64,000 nt of DNA. It comes from Acidimicrobiales bacterium. GTDB taxonomy: Bacteria; Actinomycetota; Acidimicrobiia; Acidimicrobiales; Aldehydirespiratoraceae. Under the pieces are notes generated by a model. The model searched no databases and was not told the origin of the DNA. It saw only the letters and a list, made by a program, of their open reading frames with translations. Location: positions 31,333 to 95,332 of the forward strand of contig JAJCXY010000126.1 in the NCBI GenBank assembly GCA_029263215.1, in the 5' to 3' direction. The translations under genes were made by a program, and so were the position numbers. How positions within the stretch are numbered: the stretch's first letter is position 1; each line of letters starts with the position of its first letter. Below, in pieces: positions 43,895 to 51,446 of this stretch.

Positions 43895-44632
43895 TCATTC
43901 GCGCCAGTTGGGCCCGGCTCGGTAGTGATAGACGTGGCTATCAACGAACCCGACCGACCGATAGAGCGCCCGAGCGGCACCGTTGGTGGGCATCACCTGG
44001 AGCCACGAGGTCGTGGCCCCCTCATGTCGGCCGTGTTTGATCAGGTCCCTCAGAACCCGTCGCGCCACCCCTCGGCGACGGGCCTCGGGCCGCGTGTTCA
44101 TCGCAAACACTCCGAGCCACCTACCGTCGATCACGCCAAGACCTCCCCCGAGCAGGCCGCCGTCGTCGTCGAACACGGTCACGAAGCATTTGTCGAGGGG
44201 CGTCATCACGGTCTCCGCCAGCCGGTCGTCGTCTCCCACCAACGAAACAAACGACCGGTCCGGCGACTCCGACGATGCCGACCGGCCCGCGGTCGGCCCG
44301 GCCGAATCCAGGCTCTCGAGGTCGGCGGTCATCACCACCGCGCCGGTGACCGTGCGATAGCCGCGGGAGTCGAGCTCGTGACCGATCTCGGGATCGTTGC
44401 CGTCGAAGATCTGGAAGATGGGCGTCATGTCACGTCGGCCGTACCAGTGCTCCGCCTGATCGATCGCGGTGCTCACCGCGCAGCCGGGGTCGCCCCGAAC
44501 CCACACGCTGTTGGCTCGCCCGGACGACGCGAGCGCCTCTCGCAGCAGCCAATCGCCGATCTGCTCTCGGCGTAGCCCGGGCATCGACCTGTCGCTCAGC
44601 GACTCGAGTTCGACATGGTGCTGTTCCTTCAT
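43895..44632 (-). CDS. GNAT-family N-acetyltransferase (245 aa)
   Basis: The C-terminal half has the acetyl-CoA loop LGVFAMNTRPEARRRGVARR (R-x-x-G-x-A) and the NGAARALYRSVGFVDSHVYH segment of GNAT enzymes. The N-terminal ~110 residues contain a degenerate GNAT-like half (IFDGNDPEIGHELDSRGYRT), as in tandem GNAT proteins. Substrate unknown. The start is ATG 44632, but a plus-strand frame overlaps its first codons. Confidence 0.85.
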   Translation of the reverse strand: MKEQHHVELESLSDRSMPGLRREQIGDWLLREALASSGRANSVWVRGDPGCAVSTAIDQAEHWYGRRDMTPIFQIFDGNDPEIGHELDSRGYRTVTGAVVMTADLESLDSAGPTAGRSASSESPDRSFVSLVGDDDRLAETVMTPLDKCFVTVFDDDGGLLGGGLGVIDGRWLGVFAMNTRPEARRRGVARRVLRDLIKHGRHEGATTSWLQVMPTNGAARALYRSVGFVDSHVYHYRAGPNWRE

Positions 44633-44728
44633 CTGCTGAGTTTCGCGCTGTCACAGCCGATGTTCACGCTGGTATTCCCTTGCGATCCGGGCGGATCGTC
44701 GTCACCCCTGCTCTCCGGGAGTCCTCCG

Positions 44729-45469
44729 ATGACCCGCCCCGTCCCTCACCATCTCCAACACCTCGCCGCCGATGCGATCCGACGCAACCGCGCAGTCGGC
44801 CTCATCGATGAATCCGTGGTGGCCCTCACCACCCTCGTCGACCAGCCCGACTGGACCCCGGTCCACGGCTTGAGGTGCGGCCCCACAGTCGGGGCCATCG
44901 CGTTTCCGTTCGGATGGCAGCCCCAGCACCAACTGCCGTTGGCTTTGGCCATCGATCGCCACGACACCGCCGTGGTGGTCGAACCCGGGCGCGCCGGTGC
45001 CCTCTTCGTCGATGAGGAGGAGTCCCTGTTGATCGATGCCGGGCGGCGGGCGCTCGGGCTTCCCACTGCACCTCCCGCGGCCACTCCCCTCGAGCTCAAC
45101 GACGCGGTCTGGCTGCACCGAATACTCGAGCTCACTCTCGATTCACCGCTAGGCGAACCGCCTCCGTGGCCCATACTCTCCAGCCTTCATCCACTGGGTG
45201 GGGGCGGTCTCACGCCGGAGGGATTGCGGCACCGTCGCCGCACCCTCCAAACCGGATGGCACACCGTGCATCAGGAGGCCCAGCGCGCCGGTGTCGACTG
45301 GGTTCCTCTCACCCCTGCTCTGTCGGCGTGGTTCGACCACGGCTCCCTCGCCCGCTGGCTGCTCGCCTCGCTGCCCGAAGCCACAACCATCGTGGCCGAG
45401 CTGGGTGAGTTACTGCGGCCATCGGACTTCGCCCGGGTGGCCGATGCGCTTGCCCTCAGCGGTCGCTGA
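44729..45469 (+). CDS. conserved hypothetical protein (246 aa)
   Basis: Family unknown. ATG 44729 (MTRPVPHHLQHLAADAIRRN) gives a soluble protein with alternating helices and short strands (PTVGAIAFPFGWQPQHQLPL, TAVVVEPGRAGALFVDEEES). There is no membrane segment, and Leu, Pro and Ala are high. A longer frame starts at 44615 inside the GNAT gene and is unlikely. The 3' end overlaps the next minus-strand gene by 14 bp. Confidence 0.5.
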   Translation: MTRPVPHHLQHLAADAIRRNRAVGLIDESVVALTTLVDQPDWTPVHGLRCGPTVGAIAFPFGWQPQHQLPLALAIDRHDTAVVVEPGRAGALFVDEEESLLIDAGRRALGLPTAPPAATPLELNDAVWLHRILELTLDSPLGEPPPWPILSSLHPLGGGGLTPEGLRHRRRTLQTGWHTVHQEAQRAGVDWVPLTPALSAWFDHGSLARWLLASLPEATTIVAELGELLRPSDFARVADALALSGR

Positions 45470-46520
45470 GCAGTTCGGCCAGCCGTTCCCTCACCGCCGG
45501 CTCCAGGGTGTTCCAGTCGTACATCGAGCCACCGATCGATCCCGTATCGGCCAGGGCGTCCACGAACCGCTCGATCTCGTCGATGGAGGTGAGCGGTTCG
45601 GGCGGGTCCGGGTTGTCGTCGATGCCGTCGGCTCCGCCGATTCCACCGATTCCGTGCACCAGGGCCGTCGGATCACCAAGGTTGGTGCGAAGGCGGCGCA
45701 CCGACTCTTCGTGGTAGGCGTAGCCGTCGCCGTACCCCGACGACTCCGACCTGAAAGACCAGTAACTCATCGGGAGCCAAACGTCGTACTGAGCGGCGAT
45801 TCCAGTCCAGGGGAAGTCGGGCCAGAAGTCGGGATTCACCACCTCGATCTGCACCGGCGGCAACACGATCGCCCCCAGAGGCTCGCCATCGAGCTTCTCT
45901 CGTGCGGCCCCGCTCAACTCGACCAGCCGTCGGGAGCGGGTCTCGTGATCGATGCCGTCGCCGGTCCATTCGATGTCCACCGCCACACCGTCGAAGCGAT
46001 GCCCGAGCACTTCGAAGTCGGCCATCGCCACGATGCGGTCGAGGTCGTCGCTGTCGTCGCCGAACCGGGGCAGATACCACCCCACCACATCCATGCCGAG
46101 TTCGTGGGCTTCGATGAGCACCTCGGCGAGCAGCCAACGATCCTCCAACCCATCGGGGGTGCGGTCGTCGAGGCGGGCCGCCTGGAGGTACACGGTGCCC
46201 ACTCCGAGTCGGGCCATCTCCGCGAGCGTCGCCGGCGTCACCGAAGGGTCACTGCCGGCGTAGGCAGGGGCATAGTCGAACACGTCAACCCAGGTGCCGT
46301 AGCCCGAATAGGGGTCGATCGTGCGCTCGGTGGCCTCGGCCACGAGAAGGGTTCCGGTGGCCATTGGTGCGTCCACCGAAGTGATCTGCACCACCACTGG
46401 CACGGGCGGCTCCACGCGCGATTGGGCCACGTAGGCCCCTCCGCCACCGAGAAAGCCCACCGTCACCACCACCGCGAGCACCCAATCCCTGCGCACCGCG
46501 GAGATGCTACGCCCAGCCAA
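45456..46520 (-). CDS. secreted TIM-barrel, putative glycoside hydrolase-like protein
   Basis: The 354-aa protein has a membrane anchor or signal (RDWVLAVVVTVGFLGGGGAY) and an extracytoplasmic barrel: GTVYLQAARLDDRTP, GMDVVGWYLPRFGDD, FDGVAVDIEWTGDGI and YDVWLPMSYWSFRSESSGYG. These resemble the GH-like barrel proteins of the DUF4015/GH18-like groups, in which the D-x-E of VAVDIEW is catalytic. Confidence in activity is low. It is monocistronic, divergent from carD. Confidence 0.7.
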   Translation of the reverse strand: MAGRSISAVRRDWVLAVVVTVGFLGGGGAYVAQSRVEPPVPVVVQITSVDAPMATGTLLVAEATERTIDPYSGYGTWVDVFDYAPAYAGSDPSVTPATLAEMARLGVGTVYLQAARLDDRTPDGLEDRWLLAEVLIEAHELGMDVVGWYLPRFGDDSDDLDRIVAMADFEVLGHRFDGVAVDIEWTGDGIDHETRSRRLVELSGAAREKLDGEPLGAIVLPPVQIEVVNPDFWPDFPWTGIAAQYDVWLPMSYWSFRSESSGYGDGYAYHEESVRRLRTNLGDPTALVHGIGGIGGADGIDDNPDPPEPLTSIDEIERFVDALADTGSIGGSMYDWNTLEPAVRERLAELLSDR

Positions 46521-46614
46521 GATGGTCCCGCCGTCGCCCGCGCGTTTGCGAACCGAGGCTCAGCTGGCATCCTTGAGGAGCGGTTAGTGCGATTTCTTCG
46601 AGGACGGTTCTCAC

Positions 46615-47094
46615 GTGAGTTACAAGCCAGGCGACCGAGTCGTCTATCCCCACCATGGCGCGGCCGTGATCGAAAAGAAGGAGAAGCGAACGGCATTCGG
46701 CGAAGAGACCGAATACCTGGTTCTCCGTATGGCCCACGGCGAGATGACTCTCGCGGTGCCGGTCGACAAGGCCGATGAGGTGGGGATGCGCTGGCCGATC
46801 TCTCACGAAGATGTCGAGGATCTCTTCGAGGTACTCGGTAAGCGCGACGTCCGCGAACCCGCCAACTGGTCGCGCCGGTTCAAGAACCATCAGGAAAAGC
46901 TGAAGTCGGGCGACGTCTACCAGGTGGCCGAAGTGGTGCGTAATCTCGCCCTTCGCGATCAGGCCAAGGGCCTGTCGGCGGGCGAGAAGTCGCTCTACAC
47001 CAAGGCCCGCAACGTGCTGGTGTCCGAGCTTGCGTTCGCGCTCGACGTCGAGGAAGACGACGCGATGGCCAAGGTCGACGGAGCCCTGGTCTGA
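46615..47094 (+). CDS. carD: CarD-family RNA polymerase-binding regulator
   Basis: CarD binds the RNA polymerase beta subunit and stabilises open complexes at rRNA promoters. The 159-aa protein has the N-terminal Tudor-like RID (YKPGDRVVYPHHGAAVIEKK) and the C-terminal DNA-binding helix bundle with AEVVRNLALRDQAKGLSAGE and KSLYTKARNVLVSELAFALD. GTG 46615 has a GAGGACGG upstream. It is the only gene of its kind here and likely essential, as in mycobacteria. Confidence 0.97.
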   Translation: MSYKPGDRVVYPHHGAAVIEKKEKRTAFGEETEYLVLRMAHGEMTLAVPVDKADEVGMRWPISHEDVEDLFEVLGKRDVREPANWSRRFKNHQEKLKSGDVYQVAEVVRNLALRDQAKGLSAGEKSLYTKARNVLVSELAFALDVEEDDAMAKVDGALV

Positions 47095-47095
47095 G

Positions 47096-47530
47096 TCAGC
47101 GCGCCGAGCGCAACTGCTTGGCGATGCCCCTCTCGACATTCTCACCGATCCCGTCGTAGGCCACCTGCAGGCCGCGGTCCAACCAGCGCGCGATGCCACG
47201 CATCTGGATGGTGGAGTCGTAGACGATCACGGTGTCGTCGCCTCGTTGTTGCACCTCGATCTCGGTGCTGCCGGTGGCCTTGCCGTCGATGGTGTAGCTG
47301 ACCGAAGTCGGCGAGTCGTGGCCGGTCACCTCGTAGGTGGCATCGAGGGCCTTGCCGTAGAAGCCGACCGTTACGTCGTAGCGGGCGCCGATGCCGGGGC
47401 CCGTACCGTCGAGCAGGGTCGCGTCGCGAACACTCGAATCCCACTCGGGAAGGTTCCCCAGATCGGCGAGATAGGCGAAGGCTGTCTGCGGAGATGCCTT
47501 GACGGTGATTTCTGCGTGGTACTGAGCCAT
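47096..47530 (-). CDS. SRPBCC/START-like protein
   Basis: The 144-aa product fits the SRPBCC ligand-binding fold: ITVKASPQTAFAYLADLGNL with a Pro-Glu-Trp-Asp (PEWDSSV) start of the groove, YDVTVGFYGKALDATYEVTG, and the terminal helix LQVAYDGIGENVERGIAKQL. Such proteins bind hydrophobic ligands or act as polyketide cyclase-like enzymes; function unknown. ATG 47530 is 7 bp downstream of the next gene. It ends 1 bp from the carD stop (convergent). Confidence 0.85.
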   Translation of the reverse strand: MAQYHAEITVKASPQTAFAYLADLGNLPEWDSSVRDATLLDGTGPGIGARYDVTVGFYGKALDATYEVTGHDSPTSVSYTIDGKATGSTEIEVQQRGDDTVIVYDSTIQMRGIARWLDRGLQVAYDGIGENVERGIAKQLRSAR

Positions 47531-47537
47531 GGCGGAC

Positions 47538-48065
47538 CTATCTGTTGCGACGGCGGCGGCCGCCGAGTGCGGCGAGGAACCAGATGGTGCTGAGCACGAG
47601 GACGGGACCCCAGAATTCCCACGCCCAGGAGTCGTCGAGTTCGTGGGCGAACCCGCTTCCGAGGGCGGGGGCCAAGAGCATGGTGACCGCAACCTGGCGG
47701 CGCGCCGAGTAGCGCACGACGCCCAACTGTTCGAGCACGAACTCAACGGTGGCCGGCACCGACAAAAGCCAGATGAACCAGAGATCGAGGCGGGCAGGCC
47801 AGAGGACCGCACCGGCGAGGCCGGCGATGGCCAGCACCAAGGCGATCGGATAGAGGGTGAAGCAGCGTCGACAGAACGGACGCCCGCCCACGACGACGCA
47901 GCGGTCGTAGTCCTCGGCCCAATGGTGGGCATGCCACATGGCGCGGCTGGCCGCTCGCTCGGATTCGCGTGCCTCGATGGCGGCCAGGGCCGCGTCGAAG
48001 CGGTCGTCGAGCCGCGGATCGATCAGCGCGGCAGGTTCGAGGTCGTCATCGTGCACACCCGACAA
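47538..48065 (-). CDS. DUF2085 membrane protein
   Basis: The 175-aa protein has three hydrophobic segments (IALVLAIAGLAGAVLWPARL, WFIWLLSVPATVEFVLEQLG, VAVTMLLAPALGSGF) and the DUF2085 hallmark HHWAEDYDRCVVVGGRPFCR with RCFTLYPI, four Cys/His residues that could bind a metal near the membrane surface. The role of the family is unknown. It is close to the SRPBCC gene on the same strand, 7 bp apart. Confidence 0.8.
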   Translation of the reverse strand: MSGVHDDDLEPAALIDPRLDDRFDAALAAIEARESERAASRAMWHAHHWAEDYDRCVVVGGRPFCRRCFTLYPIALVLAIAGLAGAVLWPARLDLWFIWLLSVPATVEFVLEQLGVVRYSARRQVAVTMLLAPALGSGFAHELDDSWAWEFWGPVLVLSTIWFLAALGGRRRRNR

Positions 48066-48134
48066 TCGGCAGGATCGGTGCAGCCCTGAGGAACTCAGGT
48101 CAACCCGGCCGCTACACCGCCACCAGGTCTGGGG

Positions 48135-49286
48135 TCAGAGACGCTCGATGATGGTGACGTTGGCCTGGCCGCCACCCTCGCACATGGTCTGCAGGCCGTA
48201 GCGCGCGCCGGAGCGATCGAGTTCGTGGAGCAGCGTGGTCATCAGCTTGGCCCCCGACGCGCCGAGAGGATGGCCGAGGGCGATCGCCCCGCCGTTGACG
48301 TTGACCTTCTCACGGGGCACGTCGTGCTCTTTCATCCAAGCCATGGGAACACAGGCGAACGCCTCGTTGCATTCGAACAGATCGATGTCGTCGATTGTCA
48401 TGCCCGTCTTTTCCAGAGCGTGCGTGGTGGCCGGGATGGGTCCCGAGAGCATGTAGATCGGGTCGTCGCCGCGCACGCTCATGTGGTGGATCCTGGCTCT
48501 CGGGGTGAGGCCGTGGTCCTTCACCGCCTGCTCCGACGCTATGAGCAGGGCCGCCGAAGCATCGGAGATTTGGCTGGCCAGGGCGGCGGTGATGCGGCCT
48601 CCTTCGCTGATCGGGGCGAGTTGCTGCATCTTCTCGATCGATCCGCCGCGGCGGGGTCCTTCGTCCATGAGGAAATCGCCGATGGGCGCAATCTCGGCAT
48701 CGAGGCGGCCCTCGTCGATCGCCCGAATGGCCCGCTCGTGGCTCTCGAAGGAAAACTCCTCCATCTCTTCGCGGGTGATGTCCCATTTCTCTGCCACTAG
48801 TTCGGCACCTCGGAACTGGGTGACCTCTTGGGTGCCGTAGCGCTCGACCCAGCCGGTCGATCCGGTGAACGGGTCGTCGAAGCCGAGCTCGATGCCGGCC
48901 GCTATTGACGAGCCGATCGGGATCTGCGACATCGCCTCTACACCGCCCGCCACCACGAGATCCTGGACACCGGCCATGACACCCATGGCCGCGAAGGTGA
49001 CCGCCTGCTGGCCCGAACCGCACTGGCGATCGACGGTTACACCCGGCACGTGTTGAGGCAGCCCGGCGGCGAGCCAACTACTACGGGCGATATCGCCGGC
49101 CTGGCCGCCGACGGAGTCGACGTTGCCGAAGATCACGTCTTCCACCGCGCCTGGGTCGATGCCGGTGCGGTCGATCAGGGCGGAGATGCTCGCCGCGCCC
49201 AGATCAGCCGGGTGGGTGGCGGCGAGCGAGCCGCCCCGCCTTCCGGTCGGGGTGCGGACAGCGTCGATGATGTAGGCCTCGGTCAT
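48135..49286 (-). CDS. acetyl-CoA acetyltransferase (thiolase)
   Basis: The 383-aa thiolase begins TEAYIIDAVRTPTGRRGGSL. The nucleophile Cys is in TVDRQCGSGQQAVTFAAMGV, VAGGVEAMSQIPIG is the family's second signature, NVNGGAIALGHPLGASGAKL carries the His, and MCEGGGQANVTIIERL the second Cys at the C-terminus. It can run degradation or acetoacetyl-CoA synthesis; no neighbouring beta-oxidation gene decides this. The longer frame to 49742 is shadow sequence. Confidence 0.95.
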   Translation of the reverse strand: MTEAYIIDAVRTPTGRRGGSLAATHPADLGAASISALIDRTGIDPGAVEDVIFGNVDSVGGQAGDIARSSWLAAGLPQHVPGVTVDRQCGSGQQAVTFAAMGVMAGVQDLVVAGGVEAMSQIPIGSSIAAGIELGFDDPFTGSTGWVERYGTQEVTQFRGAELVAEKWDITREEMEEFSFESHERAIRAIDEGRLDAEIAPIGDFLMDEGPRRGGSIEKMQQLAPISEGGRITAALASQISDASAALLIASEQAVKDHGLTPRARIHHMSVRGDDPIYMLSGPIPATTHALEKTGMTIDDIDLFECNEAFACVPMAWMKEHDVPREKVNVNGGAIALGHPLGASGAKLMTTLLHELDRSGARYGLQTMCEGGGQANVTIIERL

Positions 49287-49332
49287 CTCTCCATACTGCC
49301 CGCTGGCGGCCGTCGGCCCCAATCGGCGTGGA

Positions 49333-49776
49333 TCAGCTGCAGCAGGCCCCGTCGCCAGCGGGCACGCCGACAGCCTCGCTCTTGAACGGTGCCGTCTCCT
49401 CGGTGCCGAAGTCGTCGGCGTCGCTCGTCTTGACGTACCACTCCCAGCGCTCCTCATCGGGGCCGGTGACCCAGGTCTCGACCTTGCCGGCGTAGCAGCA
49501 CACCGTGTCGTTGACTCCGGTGGTGTCGAGGCCGCTCTCTTCGAGGCGGGCTTCGGCGCCGGCAACCTGTTCGGCGGTCTCGGTCTCCACACCGAGGTGG
49601 TTGATGGTTCCCCCACCGTTGGGGTTCTCGAAGAGCACCAGCTTGAGCGGCGGGTCGGCGATGGCGAAGTTCGCATAGCCGGGCTTGCGCTTGTAGGGCT
49701 CGGTGGCGAACAGCTTTGTGTAGAAGTCGACAGCTTCGTCAATGTTGCTGACGTCGAGGGCGAGTTGGAGGCGCAT
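49333..49776 (-). CDS. arsI: ArsI/CadI-type VOC protein (putative C-As lyase)
   Basis: The 147-aa VOC protein starts MRLQLALDVSNIDEAVDFYT and has the ArsI/CadI features: KPGYANFAIADPPLKLVLFE, NHLGVETETAEQVAGAEARL, a vicinal cysteine pair in DTVCCYAGKVETWVTGPDEE, a C-terminal acidic metal-site segment and CC near the end (GDGACCS). ArsI cleaves the carbon-arsenic bond of organoarsenicals using Fe(II). CadI is induced by cadmium and arsenic. It is preceded by a 23-bp inverted-repeat operator. No arsR or arsenite exporter gene is adjacent. Confidence 0.85.
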   Translation of the reverse strand: MRLQLALDVSNIDEAVDFYTKLFATEPYKRKPGYANFAIADPPLKLVLFENPNGGGTINHLGVETETAEQVAGAEARLEESGLDTTGVNDTVCCYAGKVETWVTGPDEERWEWYVKTSDADDFGTEETAPFKSEAVGVPAGDGACCS

Positions 49777-49808
49777 CGTGGGTTCCTTTACTCCGAAGAT
49801 GACATTAG

Positions 49809-49874
49809 ATATTGATATCTGTCGATGTGTCAACAGTACGGTCACCCTACAGACATATCGATAGATATCAATAT
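49809..49874. promoter_or_regulatory. putative ArsR/SmtB-type operator upstream of arsI
   Basis: Left arm 49809-49831 (ATATTGATATCTGTCGATGT plus GTC) and right arm 49852-49874 (GACATATCGATAGATATCAA plus TAT) are inverted copies matching 21 of 23 bases with a 20-bp spacer. AT-rich TTGATATC/GATATCAA half-sites are typical of ArsR-family metal sensors. It lies 33-98 bp upstream of the arsI start, where a repressor would block transcription. Confidence 0.7.
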
Positions 49875-49942
49875 GATTTAGATAGATTCCCCCAGATTCT
49901 TTCCGGCCCTTCCCGCTGGGGCCGCTAGCCTCATGATCTGAA

Positions 49943-50019
49943 CGGGACGTGGCGCAGCTCGGTAGCGCACCTGCTTTGGGAGCAGGGGGTCGTGGGTTCA
50001 AATCCCGCCGTCCCGACCA
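49943..50019 (+). tRNA. tRNA-Pro (anticodon TGG)
   Basis: The 77-nt gene folds normally: acceptor CGGGACG/CGTCCCG, D arm GCGCAGCTCGGTAGCGC, anticodon stem CCTGC/GCAGG with loop TTTGGGA (anticodon TGG), T arm GTGGGTTCAAATCCCGC, and the CCA is encoded. Its 3' end is a common integration site: truncated integrase and excisionase sequence lies just downstream. Confidence 0.97.
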
Positions 50020-50030
50020 ACGAATATGCT

Positions 50031-50057
50031 GGTCAGAGGCACTTTTCGCCTCTGACC
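50031..50057 (+). terminator. 10-bp stem-loop after tRNA-Pro
   Basis: GGTCAGAGGC and GCCTCTGACC pair perfectly around acttttc, 12 bp after the tRNA. A short T-rich stretch (TTATTCTC) follows. Likely the tRNA terminator. Confidence 0.65.
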
Positions 50058-50074
50058 TTATTCTCAAGAATCGC

Positions 50075-50107
50075 AAAAGGTAGCTTTTGGTTCGGAAGCT
50101 ACCTTTT
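50075..50107 (+). terminator. 12-bp stem-loop, second terminator-like hairpin
   Basis: AAAAGGTAGCTT and AAGCTACCTTTT pair perfectly around a 9-nt loop. The stem ends in TTTT on the plus strand, and by symmetry TTTT on minus, so it could be bidirectional. It lies just before the integrase remnant. Confidence 0.6.
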
Positions 50108-50120
50108 CGGAGACGGCGGA

Positions 50121-50474
50121 ATGGCACGGAAACCGTCGGTGCGATGGAGTGAGAGCGCCGGGCGGTGGATGGCCTGGGTGACCTTTCCTGATGGATCGCG
50201 GCGCAAGGTCTCCCGCATCAACAAAGTCGAAGCACAACGAGACCTCTCACAACTTCTCGAGCTTCGCGACCGAGGCGAAGAGCCCGGACCACGCCACCAG
50301 AAGGCGACCACCTTCGACCAGCGGAGAGCTCGAAACAGTCACCCTCGCCAAAACCCGCTACGTGACAAGACCAACGATAGAAACACTACTCGGCTTCGCC
50401 CTCCCAGCCGACCAGCCCGACTAGCCCGACCCGCAACCCTGCGCGTGCATGAACCGGACGTGGCTGTCCGCTGA
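50121..50474 (+). pseudogene. truncated tyrosine-integrase N-terminus (remnant)
   Basis: From ATG 50121 the product starts MARKPSVRWSESAGRWMAWV, then TFPDGSRRKVSRINKVEAQR and DLSQLLELRD. This looks like the N-terminal arm-binding segment of phage/ICE integrases (a tryptophan-rich strand and a DGSR-basic stretch). After about residue 62 (~50310) the similarity stops and the rest of the 117-aa frame is low-complexity. No catalytic domain follows. It sits directly after tRNA-Pro, the expected place for an integrase. Confidence 0.5.
50344..50424 (+). pseudogene. excisionase C-terminal fragment
   Basis: This 26-codon stretch reads LAKTRYVTRPTIETLLGFAL, similar to LGRRLYVTRLTLEEILGFCP of the HTH protein at 50555. 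No start or HTH precedes it. It is probably a decayed copy of the same excisionase gene, left after deletion or recombination. Confidence 0.5.
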
Positions 50475-50554
50475 GACATGGCGCCGTCCCGTATCGACAG
50501 AACCCGGCCGGACTCATCCAGAAAGCCCAGCCGACAGCGAAGGGACCGCGATCA

Positions 50555-50800
50555 ATGCAACCCAACCGACACTGCCTCGTCTACACCGTCTCAGAAACCG
50601 GCGCCATGCTCGGGCTCAGCCGCTCAACCGCCTACGACTTGGTCAAGAGCGGCGACATCGCATCCATAAGACTCGGCCGGCGGCTCTACGTCACCCGGCT
50701 CACACTCGAAGAGATCCTCGGGTTCTGCCCACCCAGCCCAGCCCAGCCGAGCTGTACGCCTGAGTCCGGCTACCCCAGCGCGCACCTCAACGTCGAGTAG
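50555..50800 (+). CDS. excisionase/MerR-like HTH protein (81 aa)
   Basis: The 81-aa protein has the helix-turn-helix of excisionase-type regulators: YTVSETGAMLGLSRSTAYDL followed by VKSGDIASIRLGRRLYVTRL (helix-turn-helix plus the RLGRR-x-Y wing). AAGGGACC lies ~10 bp before the ATG. Such proteins control excision or replication of integrated elements. Its neighbours are integrase and excisionase remnants next to tRNA-Pro. The last ~20 residues are unlike the family. Confidence 0.7.
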   Translation: MQPNRHCLVYTVSETGAMLGLSRSTAYDLVKSGDIASIRLGRRLYVTRLTLEEILGFCPPSPAQPSCTPESGYPSAHLNVE

Positions 50801-51446
50801 AGATCGATACTTCCTGGCGGCGACGACCCCGTCCTTGGTCGGGATCAGTGCCGCTACCCAGCCCGCCATGGATACATCTCCGCCACGGATCGACCTTGGG
50901 ACACTGTTCGCTGCCCCGCCGTAGACTGGCGGAGGTAGCGCGCGGACTTGCCCGAATAGCTCCGCTAGTACCGGAGGGAAGTCTCCGTCGGCCGAGCCGG
51001 GGTCGCCGGCGGAAGAATCTTGCTGGCGTGTCATCCTTTGGCGGTGGCTGGGCGTTGATCAGGTGATGGATTTCGATGAGCCTTGAGCCAAATGGACACT
51101 GACTAGTCCAAGCGCCTTCGCGCCACCCGACAACAGCGCCCTTCAGGTCGCAAGGAACACACGCCTTACCGCGGAAGCCGGTCACCTCAGCCGGGACTAT
51201 GTGGAATCACGGTTGGGAAGTGCAGCGTGTTCAGTGCCAATGATTGTCACGATGTGTCGGGAGTATCGGGCAGTCGAGTGGCCGCAGCCGCCAGGACCCG
51301 CAACCGTTGTCGGATGAGGGCGGCTTGGGCACGAAGTTGCCTCAATGCTGTGATGTGGAATCTGGCCGTTGGATCGGTGCTGCGGCGCTTTCCGCTTCAC
51401 TACGCGACGCGATCGTGGCGCTGGCGTTGAGGGGTAGGCTGAGCCG
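50801..51446. other. 646-bp island region without a convincing gene
   Basis: Several short frames exist on both strands, but none looks like a known protein and codon use is irregular. One minus-strand frame (about 51255-51390) reads ITALRQLRAQAALIRQRLRV, a helical stretch without a start codon, perhaps a remnant. The region probably holds decayed mobile-element DNA and the promoter of the lipoprotein gene at 51447. Confidence 0.4.

Noticed and set aside
45198..46778. Plus-strand frame of 526 codons over the GH-like gene
   Set aside because: It overlaps three supported genes in other frames, with no start-site context or recognisable motif.
50624..51034. Minus-strand frame of 136 codons opposite the excisionase-like gene
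   Set aside because: It overlaps the better supported HTH gene and its product shows no fold or start context.
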